Shown: positions 35,347 to 44,918, counted from the stretch's first letter. The stretch: 64,000 nt of DNA from Nitrosopumilus sp. (GCF_025699255.1 NZ_JAILWA010000003.1:62001-126000); one strand, 5' to 3'. The notes: a model not told the origin generated them from the sequence alone. Translations and numbers: made by a program.

Positions 35347-36246
35347 TTATTTAATTTCTACTTCTAAAAGATCTTTGGCTGTAATTACTGAATCATGAAT
35401 TTTTAATGCTTCTTTTAGATGTCCTATCTCATCTTTGTATCTTGCTGAAAAATGTGTTAAAATCAAATTCTTTACTTTTGCATTTTTACCCAATATTGCA
35501 GCTTGTTTTGCAGTAGAATGACATGTGTCTTGTGCTCTTAGTTTTTCTTCATCTAAAAATGTTGAATCAAAAACAAGATAGTCACAATCTGTAAAAAATT
35601 TTTCTAATTCTGGTGTAGGCATTGTGTCTCCAGAAATTCCAATTTTTTTACCTGGACGTTTTGCCCCTAACACTTGTTCTGGCTTTATTATTTTTTTGTT
35701 AATGATGACTTCCTTTCCTTTTTGTAACTCACTCCATAATTTTCCCTCAGGTATTCTCAATTGTTTTGCTTTTTCTAGATTAAATCTTCCAGCTTTATCT
35801 TTTTCTTGAAACAAATATGAATATGCTGTTACAGAATGACTTGCTTTACAAACATACATAGAAAATTTTTCATCTTCATAAATTTTCCCTTCTTTAATTG
35901 TAGTGATTATTATTGGAAATGATAATCCAAAATTTAATATTTTAATATTTGCTCCAATAAATTCTTCAATTCCATTTGGTCCAAAAATTTCCAATGTTTC
36001 AGTTCTATTTTGCATTGACATTGTTTGTAATAATCCTAAAATTCCCACACAATGATCACCATGCATATGCGTCACAAATAATTTCATTTTTTTATTCCAA
36101 CCCAAACCTGATTTCATAAATGATATTTGAGCTGATTCACCTGCATCAAACATCAAAATTTCACCATCTCTTTCTAGGCAAATACATGACAATCCCCTAT
36201 TTTCAGTGGGTTGTGCTGCAGATGTTCCTAAAAATACAAGTTTCAT
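35347..36246 (-). CDS. rnz: Ribonuclease Z (tRNase Z)
   Basis: This 299-residue metallo-beta-lactamase nuclease trims tRNA 3' trailers. LGTSAAQPTENRGLSC at the N-terminus, THMHGDHCVGILGL (the HxHxDH zinc motif near residue 60), the SHSV His, SGDTMPTPEL with Asp, FDSTFLDEE and the terminal LTHFSARY complete the zinc site and the tRNase Z pattern. The start overlaps the methyltransferase stop by 4 bp, so prs, the methyltransferase and rnz form one operon. Confidence 0.95.
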   Translation of the reverse strand: MKLVFLGTSAAQPTENRGLSCICLERDGEILMFDAGESAQISFMKSGLGWNKKMKLFVTHMHGDHCVGILGLLQTMSMQNRTETLEIFGPNGIEEFIGANIKILNFGLSFPIIITTIKEGKIYEDEKFSMYVCKASHSVTAYSYLFQEKDKAGRFNLEKAKQLRIPEGKLWSELQKGKEVIINKKIIKPEQVLGAKRPGKKIGISGDTMPTPELEKFFTDCDYLVFDSTFLDEEKLRAQDTCHSTAKQAAILGKNAKVKNLILTHFSARYKDEIGHLKEALKIHDSVITAKDLLEVEIK

Positions 36247-37190
36247 TTAATCAGAATTGTTCGTGTCAAGCTTTTATGCCTATAGATATGATATTTTTTT
36301 AATCCTGTTAACTTGGAATTAAAATCCAATTCTTTTTTGTACATAATTGCCACTCTTTTCCTTTTAGGTAGACTGGCAAAAAATTTCTTCAAAATTGCAT
36401 GTGGTTTTTCTGATGCTTTTGAGGCAGTTCCATAGGGTAAATCAGTCACAATTCCATCAAATTTTTCTGATATTTTTGACAATTCTTGGAATTCAGAGTT
36501 AATTATTTGTGAATTATATCTATTAGCCTTAAGATTTGTTTTAGCTATTTCACACATTTTTTCGTCAAAATCTAATCCAATTCCATGAATACCCATTGAT
36601 TCTGCTTCTAGAAGTGTGGTCCCTGTACCACAAAATGGATCACATACAGTTTCACCCTTCTTCATACCTATCAGATTTATCATCACCCTAGCTAACTTCC
36701 AATCTAATTCATGAGGATGCTTCTTGATCTTTTTTGGTCTTACTTGATTTTTTACTCGTTTTGAAAACCCAAAAAAGTTTTCTTGGTTGGTAAAAATCAA
36801 ATATACTGTAATATCAGGATTTTCTAAATTTACTTTAGCATGTGAGAATTTTGATATCATATCTCCCATAGAACTTTCTAATTCTGGAATGTTGAATTGA
36901 TTAGATGATAAATTTACTATTCTACAAACAAATGTTTTTGCATTTTTGAGAACTCCTACATTTTCTTCATCCAAAAATAATCCTGACATTTTACGTAGTA
37001 TTTGTCCTGAAATTTTTACAAATGTTGCTCTTTTAGCTATTTCATTCCAATTTGTTTTTGATTGAACAATTACTAAATTAGAAATTACTTTAATTTTAGA
37101 AAATCGATCATACATTTTTGCTAATGCAGTAATCTCATCTATAGCAAGCTCTAGATAATCTTTAGATAATACAAAAAAACTTTCTGGCAT
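36243..37190 (-). CDS. tRNA (guanine-N2) methyltransferase, THUMP type (TrmG10/Trm11-like)
   Basis: A 315-residue SAM methyltransferase. The N-terminal half (1-150) is an NFLD/THUMP-like RNA-binding region. The catalytic domain begins with NLIGMKKGETVCDPFCGTGT near residue 170-190. The catalytic motif IVTDLPYGT near residue 247 is the N/D-P-P-Y type used for exocyclic amine methylation. The family places m2G or m2,2G at position 10 of tRNA. It sits 2 bp after prs and overlaps rnz by 4 bp. Confidence 0.88.
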   Translation of the reverse strand: MPESFFVLSKDYLELAIDEITALAKMYDRFSKIKVISNLVIVQSKTNWNEIAKRATFVKISGQILRKMSGLFLDEENVGVLKNAKTFVCRIVNLSSNQFNIPELESSMGDMISKFSHAKVNLENPDITVYLIFTNQENFFGFSKRVKNQVRPKKIKKHPHELDWKLARVMINLIGMKKGETVCDPFCGTGTTLLEAESMGIHGIGLDFDEKMCEIAKTNLKANRYNSQIINSEFQELSKISEKFDGIVTDLPYGTASKASEKPHAILKKFFASLPKRKRVAIMYKKELDFNSKLTGLKKYHIYRHKSLTRTILIK

Positions 37191-37192
37191 AA

Positions 37193-38071
37193 TTAAATTG
37201 CCTTTGCAATAATGTTAGAAATATCTACAATTGATGTTTTACCAGGAATTGTATTTGTACTAATAATTTTTGTTACACCTGCTTTTTTAATTCTTTTTTC
37301 TGCATCATTCATTAATAATGCATGTGTGCAAGCAACATACACTTTTTTGCATTTTTGCTTTTTAAGAAATTGAGTAGCTTTTACAATACTTCCTCCTGTA
37401 CTAATCATATCGTCAACTAAAATCAAATCTCTGTTGGCAACTTCTGATATGTTCTTTGTCTTTATCTGAACTTTTCCCGTCTTTCTATCTCTTTTTTTCT
37501 CTAATGCAATATACTCTGAGCCTAATTCTTTTGCAAATTTTTGTGCTCTTTCTTTTCCACCCTGATCTGGCGATACTACAAGTGGGTTTTTTAGGCTCAT
37601 TTTTTTGAAATGTTCTACTAATTCTGGAATTGCAGAGATATTTTTTGTTTTGATTGGAAAGTGTTTGAATCCAATCATACTGTGAATATCTACAGCAATA
37701 ATTTTAGATGCACCTGCTCCTTTGAATAATTTTCCAAGAACTTTCATTGTTACAATTTCCCCTGGCAAAAACTCTCTATCTTGTCTTGCATATCCCATAT
37801 ATGGAATCACTGCAATAACTTCAGATGAAGTTTCTTTAGCTTTTGCAACAAGTGATAATGCTTGAATTAGATTTGTATCCACTGGAGGATATATTGATTG
37901 TATAACGATAGATCTTTTCTTAGAAATTTTTCCACTTAAGGTAATCTTACTTTCGCCATCTGCAAAAACCCTGATTTGTGATTTTACTAGATTTGCTTTT
38001 ATTTTTCTAGATAATTTTTTTCCAACATCCTCAGAAGATTTTCCTGCAATTATTGATACTTTATTCAACAA
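37193..38071 (-). CDS. prs: Ribose-phosphate pyrophosphokinase (PRPP synthetase)
   Basis: A 292-residue enzyme making PRPP from ribose-5-phosphate and ATP for nucleotide and cofactor synthesis. VFADGESKITLSG lies near residue 36, the ATP-loop YMGYARQDREFLPGE near 95, VDIHSMIGFK near 125 and the PRPP loop LILVDDMISTGGSI near 215. The length is typical for archaeal class enzymes. It heads the prs-methyltransferase-rnz set on the minus strand. Confidence 0.95.
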   Translation of the reverse strand: MLNKVSIIAGKSSEDVGKKLSRKIKANLVKSQIRVFADGESKITLSGKISKKRSIVIQSIYPPVDTNLIQALSLVAKAKETSSEVIAVIPYMGYARQDREFLPGEIVTMKVLGKLFKGAGASKIIAVDIHSMIGFKHFPIKTKNISAIPELVEHFKKMSLKNPLVVSPDQGGKERAQKFAKELGSEYIALEKKRDRKTGKVQIKTKNISEVANRDLILVDDMISTGGSIVKATQFLKKQKCKKVYVACTHALLMNDAEKRIKKAGVTKIISTNTIPGKTSIVDISNIIAKAI

Positions 38072-38109
38072 GAAATGTCAATTAATGGGATTCTTAAGTT
38101 TTGAGAAGA

Positions 38110-39855
38110 TTATTCTTCTCCACCTCCACCACGACCAAGATCACCTAGGCCATATTCGTCAATAACCTTGTTTCTATCTTCCACAAGCTTATCAATCTCT
38201 TCTTGTTCACGTTTTTCATCTCCCTGATATACAGTTCTGATTGGCCATGGAATTCTAATATCATATTTTTTAAATTCTTCATACATTATAATTCTCATGT
38301 CAGTTTTAGTTTTGAATTGTGCACCGTAATCTCTAACATAAACCCAAACTGAAAAATCCAATGATGAATCATTAAATTGATTAAATCTTACAACTGGTTG
38401 GTTAATATCAACATGAATATCTTTATCACAACCACAACTTGGTTGATTGTTTTTTAAATATGGACATTGCATTTGTCTTATGAGATGTTTTCCTTTTGCA
38501 TCGATTACTTCATTCATCGCTCGCTTTCCAACTTTTACAAGTATAGCTGAAACTTGTTTAGGATCATTTAGATAAGAAACACCCACATCTACAATAGCAG
38601 GCACCATTTTGTTTCCTTGTGTATAGTTAATTATCTGTGCATTAACTAATTGCCTTGTTGGAATTATTGCAATTGATTCATTCAATGCATCTTTGATGTA
38701 TGTAACTCTAGGCGTAATTCTATGCACATATCCATTATATCCAGTATCAAGCTTTATTCGCTCCCCTTCGACAAATATCTTGTCTTTTCTAATGAGAATA
38801 TATGCAAAATAATTTTGCATTGTTTCTTGTAATGCTAATCCCAAACCAATTGCTAATCCTCCTGTTGCAGTAGCAAGAACAATCAAATCAACTCCCCACC
38901 ATGCAACAACTCCTAAAATTGTTGCAATAAAAATTCCAACAGGAATAATTTGTTTTGCAGATTTTGGAATATTTTCACTTTTCTTTTTTGCATATCCTGG
39001 AGGACGAGAACTTGGGATTATTGGTTCATAACCACTTATTCTCTTCTCTTCTCTCCATATGTCAATTGGAAATATTTCCTCTGGTTTTACACCTGGTTTT
39101 AATTTTCTTCCAGATTGATTATTACCAGTAATACAATCTTGATAATATTTTTCATATTTTGTACGTTCTGAATTTTTCCATTCTTCAAATGGACTGTCAA
39201 CTAATTTTTCATATCCTCCAATTGGATTGCCTCTTGTTGTTCTAAATTGTTCTAATTCTAGCATTCCTTCTTTTGTCTTTAGCTTTTCTCTAAATTCCTC
39301 TTCTTCAATATCTTCTGGAGTGACATTTGGTGGAACCCATTTGTATAATTTATGAAATAGGTTGTCTTCATCATCAATAAATCCTCTCATCTCAAACCAA
39401 GCATCAAAATCTTCTTTTTCTTGTGCAGATTTTTCATGTTTGTTAAGTGCAATTGGAATAAGATGAGAAACTGTATATCCAATTACTAAAATATTGAACG
39501 TGTTGAGGATCTTGGCAAATATTTCTTGAGGTGATACATTCTCACCATTAGCAACTGATAGCTGATCATCTAACAAAAGCCCAGTTTGTATGTGCACATT
39601 AATTACTGTAATGAATATAATTGCAAAAACTGGCAAAACTGCTCTTCGTAAAAATCTTGCAAAATGTGGTTTTTTATAATAAAATTTTTGTGAAGTCACC
39701 CATGATGAAAATTTTCTATAAACTAGAGTAATTCCAATTATGCCTGCTATCATAATAAAAAATGCAATTTGAAGTGTCTCTGATGATGCTAAAAGATGCC
39801 CAACAGTTTCAAATTCACCTGCAGAAATTTGTGATAAATCCTCTTCAGCCATCAA
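38110..39855 (-). CDS. MscS-family mechanosensitive channel with large cytoplasmic insert
   Basis: This 581-residue channel opens under membrane tension to release solutes on osmotic downshock. Early helices lie near 28-50, 68-90 and 110-135. An unusually long hydrophilic insert (about 140-300) separates them from the pore helix region (VVAWWGVDLIVLATATGG then AIGLGLALQETMQNYFAYIL, about 318-355). The beta domain and C-terminal cage follow. A Cys cluster (CPYLKNNQPSCGC) near residue 462 is unusual and might bind metal. It is divergent from an aminomutase gene by 104 bp. Confidence 0.85.
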   Translation of the reverse strand: MMAEEDLSQISAGEFETVGHLLASSETLQIAFFIMIAGIIGITLVYRKFSSWVTSQKFYYKKPHFARFLRRAVLPVFAIIFITVINVHIQTGLLLDDQLSVANGENVSPQEIFAKILNTFNILVIGYTVSHLIPIALNKHEKSAQEKEDFDAWFEMRGFIDDEDNLFHKLYKWVPPNVTPEDIEEEEFREKLKTKEGMLELEQFRTTRGNPIGGYEKLVDSPFEEWKNSERTKYEKYYQDCITGNNQSGRKLKPGVKPEEIFPIDIWREEKRISGYEPIIPSSRPPGYAKKKSENIPKSAKQIIPVGIFIATILGVVAWWGVDLIVLATATGGLAIGLGLALQETMQNYFAYILIRKDKIFVEGERIKLDTGYNGYVHRITPRVTYIKDALNESIAIIPTRQLVNAQIINYTQGNKMVPAIVDVGVSYLNDPKQVSAILVKVGKRAMNEVIDAKGKHLIRQMQCPYLKNNQPSCGCDKDIHVDINQPVVRFNQFNDSSLDFSVWVYVRDYGAQFKTKTDMRIIMYEEFKKYDIRIPWPIRTVYQGDEKREQEEIDKLVEDRNKVIDEYGLGDLGRGGGGEE

Positions 39856-39959
39856 TACTCACTATCTTAACCAAACACATGTTCTAGAATACAAAGGTTA
39901 ACCAATATTACCATTATTTTTTGAAATTATGAGGAAATTATTTTTAAACTAAAAATTCC
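39856..39959. promoter_or_regulatory. Divergent promoter region MscS / aminomutase
   Basis: A 104-bp spacer holding GGTTAACC (39896-39903) and a TTAACC copy near 39866, together a TTAACC-N-GGTTAA inverted pair. A TATA-like tatttttaaact lies at 39939-39950, rather close to the ATG at 39960, so the downstream ATG at 40011 could be the true start of the plus-strand gene. The operator call is speculative. Confidence 0.4.
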
Positions 39960-41375
39960 ATGCCTAGGAACTCTGTAACTTTTATCAAGGGTAAGAGTAC
40001 TATTTACAAAATGACCTATCAAGAATCAGCTTGGGATGATTCACCTTCACTCAAATCTTATACTTTATCAAACTTCAGAACTCTTCCTCAAATCCAAAAA
40101 TTAAGCGAAGAAACTCAATTTGAAATGGAAGTTGTAGGGAACGTTTTGCCATTTAAAGCAAATAATTATGTTGTTGAACAACTAATTGACTGGAATAATA
40201 TCCCAAACGATCCAATCTTTGTATTGACTTTTCCTCAAAAAGGTATGCTTAAACCAGAACATTATGCAAAAATGGAGAGTGCATTAAAAAATAATCTTGA
40301 TAAAAAAGAAATTACATCTATTGCAAATGAAATTCGTTTACAATTAAATCCACATCCTGCAGGTCAAATGGAACTAAATGTTCCAACGTTAAAAGATGGA
40401 ACTAAACTATATGGAATGCAACACAAATACAAAGAAACATGTCTCTTTTTCCCTAGTCAAAGTCAAACATGTCATGCATATTGTAGTTTTTGTTTTAGAT
40501 GGCCACAATTTGTTGGTATGGATGAAATGAAGTTTGCAATGCAAGAAGGAGAACAACTTGTTCAATATGTTTCTGAACATCCAGAAATAAGTGATGTCTT
40601 ATTTACTGGTGGTGATCCAATGATTATGAAAGCAAAAATTTTCTCAAAATATGTTGATGCTTTAATTAACGCCAAACTTCCTAACCTTAAAACAATTAGA
40701 ATTGGAACAAAAGCTCTTGCTTATTGGCCTTACAAATTTTTAACTGATTCAGATTCTCAAGAAATGTTAGATGTTTTCAAAAAAATTACAGACAATGGAT
40801 TACATCTTGCATTTATGGCACATTTTAACCATCTAAATGAACTATCAACAGATGCTGTAAAAAATGCAATTAAGGAAGTCAGAAAAACAGGAGCACAAAT
40901 TCGAACTCAATCTCCATTATTAGCACATATCAATGATGATGCAGAAATGTGGGCAAAAATGTGGACTAAACAGGTTCAGCTTGGTTGTATTCCATATTAC
41001 ATGTTTGTTGTAAGAGATACTGGTGCACAACACTATTTTGGAATTCCACTAGTCAAAGCTTATGAAATTTTTAGAAAAGCATATTCTTCAGTTAGTGGAT
41101 TAGCCAGAACAGTTCGTGGTCCTAGTATGTCTGCAACTCCAGGAAAAGTCCACGTAATTGGAACTGCAAATCTCAATGATCAAAAAGTAATTGTTTTGAG
41201 ATTTTTACAAGGTAGAAATCCTGATTGGGTTCAAGTTCCATTCTTTGCAAAATATGATGAAAATGCAATTTGGTTAGATGATCTAAAACCTGCACTTACT
41301 GACAAATTCTTCTTTGATGAAGAGATGAAAAATTTCAAAGCCAAAAATCCAATTGAAGATTATCCAGAATCTTAG
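39960..41375 (+). CDS. KamA-family radical SAM aminomutase
   Basis: A 471-residue protein related to lysine and glutamate 2,3-aminomutases, which move an amino group from C2 to C3 using SAM, a 4Fe-4S cluster and PLP. The cluster motif is QTCHAYCSFCFRW (C-x3-C-x2-C) near residue 165. LFTGGDPMIM, IRIGTKALAYWP and HFNHLNELS are KamA-type. The candidate PLP lysine is in SATPGKVHVIG near residue 400. The lysine-specific aspartate before it seems to be replaced by Ser. Substrate is unknown. It is followed 74 bp later by the variant glutamine synthetase. Confidence 0.8.
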   Translation: MPRNSVTFIKGKSTIYKMTYQESAWDDSPSLKSYTLSNFRTLPQIQKLSEETQFEMEVVGNVLPFKANNYVVEQLIDWNNIPNDPIFVLTFPQKGMLKPEHYAKMESALKNNLDKKEITSIANEIRLQLNPHPAGQMELNVPTLKDGTKLYGMQHKYKETCLFFPSQSQTCHAYCSFCFRWPQFVGMDEMKFAMQEGEQLVQYVSEHPEISDVLFTGGDPMIMKAKIFSKYVDALINAKLPNLKTIRIGTKALAYWPYKFLTDSDSQEMLDVFKKITDNGLHLAFMAHFNHLNELSTDAVKNAIKEVRKTGAQIRTQSPLLAHINDDAEMWAKMWTKQVQLGCIPYYMFVVRDTGAQHYFGIPLVKAYEIFRKAYSSVSGLARTVRGPSMSATPGKVHVIGTANLNDQKVIVLRFLQGRNPDWVQVPFFAKYDENAIWLDDLKPALTDKFFFDEEMKNFKAKNPIEDYPES

Positions 41376-41449
41376 AATTAACCTGACTAACTTGACAATT
41401 CTAACTTACAAGATAACATTAGTAAATTAATTAATAAAATATATCAAAA

Positions 41450-42895
41450 TTGAATGCAGATCAAGTTTTACAAACTATTAAAGACGAAAATATTTCCTTC
41501 ATTGATTTTTGGTTTGTAGATATTTTTGGTGAATTACATAATGTAGGAATGCCTAGCTATGCAATTGATAAAAACAGTTTTGTAAATGGCCTTGAAAAAT
41601 TAGATGCTAGCTCAATTGTTGGTTTTAAATCTGTAAATAACTCAGATATGATTTTAATGCCCGATCCAAATTCATTTAAAATTCTTCCAAGTGATTATGA
41701 TCCAAGTAGTAGAAAAAATGCAAGAATTTTTTGTGATCTCTATGATGGAAGTACTGAAAAAGAATCAAGATACAACAGAGATTCTAGAGGTATCGCTCAT
41801 AAAGCATCTGAAAAACTCAAAGAATTTGGATTGACTCATACTAATTGGGGACCTGAAATAGAATTTTTTGTATTTGATTCCATCAATGTTTATCCATCAC
41901 CGTATGCAGCAACTCACTCAGGAGGAGGTTCTGGCTATTCAATTGAATCTAAGGAATCACCTTGGGCTAAAGGTAATGTAAGTACTGCCATCGATCTTAA
42001 AGAGGGATACTATCCATCACAACCAAAAGATACCTTGGAAGGATTTAGAAAAGATGTTTGTGATGATCTTTACAACTATTTTGGAATTAAAATTGAAGCA
42101 GAACATCACGAAGTAGCAACTTCTGGTCAATGTGAAATCAATTTGGTTTATGATGAAATGATTAGTATGGCAGATAATGTAATTGCGGTAAAAAATTTAG
42201 TAAAAGTTAAAGCTAAACGAAAAAACAAGGTAGCAACTTTTATGCCAAAACCAATTTTTGGTGATAATGCTTCTGCCATGCACACTCATCAAAGTCTATG
42301 GAATGGAAATTCCAATGTAATGTATGATCAAGACGATGATGTAGCACAAATGAGTCAAACTGGTAGATATTATGTTGGTGGAATTCTAAGTCATGCATCA
42401 GCTTTATGTGCCATATCTAATCCAACAACAAATTCATACAAACGTCTTGTCCCTGGATTTGAGGCTCCAGTCAATGTATGCTGGGGTTTAGCAAATCGCT
42501 CTACAGCAATCAGAGTTCCAATGTATAATCGAAATCAAGAAAAGAGTAAAAGAATTGAATATCGTGTACCTGATCCAACTGCAAATATCTATCTTTTAGA
42601 AGCTGCATTATTACTAGCAGGATTAGACGGAATCAAAAATAAAATAGATCCTGGAGATCCAGTTGAAGAAAATGTATACAAACTTTCTCCAGAAAAAAAA
42701 CGTGAATATAGAATTGGATCCTTACCAGTATCCTTGAAGGGTGCATTGGATTCATTAGCAAGTGATTCTGCTTTCTTGGAGGAAATTTTCACAAAAGACT
42801 TCCTTAAGACATATTCTGAATTAAAATACAAAGAATATACTGCTTTTGCACAAACCCCAACAGCCTGGGAAGTTTCTATGTATGCAGATGCATAA
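41450..42895 (+). CDS. glnA: Glutamine synthetase-like enzyme 2 (variant substrate motif)
   Basis: A 481-residue type I glutamine synthetase paralogue with TTG start. Metal and ATP residues are kept: WGPEIEFFVFD, HHEVATSGQCEIN, RLVPGFEAP, NRSTAIRVP and EYRVPDPTANIYL. In the glutamate-binding loop, the usual N-G-S-G-M-H is N-A-S-A-M-H (MPKPIFGDNASAMHTHQS), with both glycines replaced by alanine, unlike enzyme 1 at 25235. The C-terminus (TAWEVSMYADA) also diverges. It could be a nitrogen-status isoform or use another amino acid. It lies downstream of the KamA-like gene. Confidence 0.85.
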   Translation: MNADQVLQTIKDENISFIDFWFVDIFGELHNVGMPSYAIDKNSFVNGLEKLDASSIVGFKSVNNSDMILMPDPNSFKILPSDYDPSSRKNARIFCDLYDGSTEKESRYNRDSRGIAHKASEKLKEFGLTHTNWGPEIEFFVFDSINVYPSPYAATHSGGGSGYSIESKESPWAKGNVSTAIDLKEGYYPSQPKDTLEGFRKDVCDDLYNYFGIKIEAEHHEVATSGQCEINLVYDEMISMADNVIAVKNLVKVKAKRKNKVATFMPKPIFGDNASAMHTHQSLWNGNSNVMYDQDDDVAQMSQTGRYYVGGILSHASALCAISNPTTNSYKRLVPGFEAPVNVCWGLANRSTAIRVPMYNRNQEKSKRIEYRVPDPTANIYLLEAALLLAGLDGIKNKIDPGDPVEENVYKLSPEKKREYRIGSLPVSLKGALDSLASDSAFLEEIFTKDFLKTYSELKYKEYTAFAQTPTAWEVSMYADA

Positions 42896-42966
42896 CTGGT
42901 ACAAACATAGATTTTTTTAATGAAAATGAGTAGAACCTTTTTAAAATCAAATTCAGTTTTTTTATT

Positions 42967-43626
42967 ATGCAATTAAAATTATTTCTGCTATTTTTGTTAA
43001 TCATACCAGGATTATCAGGTATTGCATATGGTCATACTGTTGATGCTGTTGGTGATTATAGAGTTGAAATTGGTTGGATGAATGAACCTGTTGTTTCAGG
43101 AGAAACAAATGCAATTGAATTCTATGTTAGTCCATTAATTACATGCCCAGAAATTCCTGAACCGATAAAATGTGCCGAATCTCAAGAATTCAAAAACGGA
43201 ATTCCTGATTTGAGAAAAACCATAAAAATGAAATTAATTTACAAAGATGAAAGTATTATCCTTCCTTTATCCCCTGATCATAATATTCCAGGAAAATACT
43301 ATGCATTTGTAAATCCAACAATATCAGGATTTTATCAAGCAAATATTTTAGGAACAATTGTAGATACGCCAATTAGTTTATCCATGCATCCTCCTAAAGT
43401 TGATGAACGCGCATACATTGAATTTCCTGAGCCAGCAGATATTACAGTTCAACAAATGATTGATGGACATACAGCCTTAATTGAAGATGTAGGTGATCTA
43501 AAAGATTCAGTAAGTAATTTAGAAAATGATACACAAGACATGAATCTAGGATATGCTGGACTTGGACTTGGTATAATAGCTATTTCTATTGCAATAGTTG
43601 CTGTAGCAAAATCTAAAAAAAATTAG
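42967..43626 (+). CDS. Exported, membrane-anchored beta-domain protein (219 aa)
   Basis: A signal peptide (1-22, ending SGIAYG) is followed by an extracellular beta domain opening with HTVDAVGDYRVEIGWMNEPV and containing a Cys pair in the TCPEIPEPIKC stretch. A short coiled segment (DVGDLKDSVSNLENDTQ) and a C-terminal helix (GLGLGIIAISIAIVAVA) with a Lys-rich tail complete it. The fold recalls periplasmic copper/heme-protein helper domains, with no clear copper motif. A TATA-like acctttttaaaatc lies about 25 bp upstream. Converges on the permease by 4 bp. Confidence 0.65.
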   Translation: MQLKLFLLFLLIIPGLSGIAYGHTVDAVGDYRVEIGWMNEPVVSGETNAIEFYVSPLITCPEIPEPIKCAESQEFKNGIPDLRKTIKMKLIYKDESIILPLSPDHNIPGKYYAFVNPTISGFYQANILGTIVDTPISLSMHPPKVDERAYIEFPEPADITVQQMIDGHTALIEDVGDLKDSVSNLENDTQDMNLGYAGLGLGIIAISIAIVAVAKSKKN

Positions 43627-44918
43627 TTTGAACTTAGAAAATTATTTTGTTTTTTTAGAATTAAATACAAAATTGAACCAATTCCAATTATAGCTATTCC
43701 TACAAATACAATCTCGATCTCAAACTGTAATGTCATGTAAACTGTAGTTATAAATCCAAACATGGGTAATATAGGAAACTTTCCAACATTAATCGGAACT
43801 TTAAATGGTCTTTCCAAAGTTGGTTCGGTATATCTTAGAACTATTACTGCCAAATTAATTGCAGTAAATGTAATAACTACAGCAAAAACAACAATATTTG
43901 CTATAATTACAATATCTCCAACAAATGTAAATCCTACAGATGTAATTAAAATTCCTACTACTGCAATCCATGGAGTTTTTGTTTTATGATGAATTTTTCC
44001 AAAAAATTGCGGTAAGGAATTACTCTCTGCCATTCCATACAAAATACGTGCACCAGCTACAAGTGTTATCAAAACAGTACTAGCCGTTGCAAATAATGCA
44101 ATTAGTGATATTGTGATATTTCCATTAATGCCTAAAACACTATGAGCTACATCTGCAAGTGGGGCAGATGATACGGATAATTCTTCCCAACTTAATATTC
44201 GAACAACCGATAATGAAACTAGAATGTAAATCACTCCTGTGATTACTATTGATAAAATGATAGCTCTTGGAATTGTCTTTTGAGGCCTTCTTACCTCTTC
44301 TGCTACATTTGCCATGTCTTCAAACCCAATAAATGCAAAGAAAATTAACACAAAAGCGAGAATTATTCCTGTTATTCCATTTGGTGCCTCAAAATAATCA
44401 ACAGATTCAATAGGCTCAATTGTAAATCCTAGAATAATTATCAGTACTAATCCAGCAGCAGTAATAATTGCAAATATGGTATTAGCCCATGCCGATTCTT
44501 TTATTCCAATAAAATTTACTATTGATAAAACCCCAATCAAGAAAATAGCACCAACTGTAATTGGTAAATCAATAAACTGAGTTAGATATCCGCCAAATCC
44601 TAGAGATACTGTTGCAGCAACTATGATTGATGTAATTGCAGTTAACCACCCAATTATAAAACCAAAAAAATGATTCTTAAACGCATTTTTTACAAATGTA
44701 TATTCTGCTGCCGCTTTTGGAAATAACGCAGCAAGTTCTGCATAACTTAATCCTGCAAACACTGCAACAATTGCACCTAACAAAAAAGAAATCCACATAG
44801 AATTTCCTGCAAAACCTGCTGCTTCTCCTATTAAGACGTAGATCCCAGCTCCAAGAATTAATCCAACACCATACATGGTAAGATGAAATAATCCCATGTG
44901 ACGTTTTAATTCAGACAT
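43623..44918 (-). CDS. APC-family amino acid permease
   Basis: A 431-residue carrier with about twelve transmembrane helices. GLILGAGIYVLIGEAAGFAG in helix 1 and the FAFIGFEDMANVAEEVRRPQ loop are hallmarks of amino acid-polyamine-organocation transporters with unwound helix 1 and 6. The substrate is not predictable; amino acid uptake or exchange is likely. It precedes the CCC1-like gene's operon partner with 10 bp spacing on the same strand. Confidence 0.88.
   Translation of the reverse strand: MSELKRHMGLFHLTMYGVGLILGAGIYVLIGEAAGFAGNSMWISFLLGAIVAVFAGLSYAELAALFPKAAAEYTFVKNAFKNHFFGFIIGWLTAITSIIVAATVSLGFGGYLTQFIDLPITVGAIFLIGVLSIVNFIGIKESAWANTIFAIITAAGLVLIIILGFTIEPIESVDYFEAPNGITGIILAFVLIFFAFIGFEDMANVAEEVRRPQKTIPRAIILSIVITGVIYILVSLSVVRILSWEELSVSSAPLADVAHSVLGINGNITISLIALFATASTVLITLVAGARILYGMAESNSLPQFFGKIHHKTKTPWIAVVGILITSVGFTFVGDIVIIANIVVFAVVITFTAINLAVIVLRYTEPTLERPFKVPINVGKFPILPMFGFITTVYMTLQFEIEIVFVGIAIIGIGSILYLILKKQNNFLSSN

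Noticed and set aside
39896-39903. GGTTAACC palindrome considered as a strong operator or second origin site
   Set aside because: It is only eight bases, with a lone TTAACC partner; there is no ORB and no cluster. Kept only as a low-confidence regulatory note.
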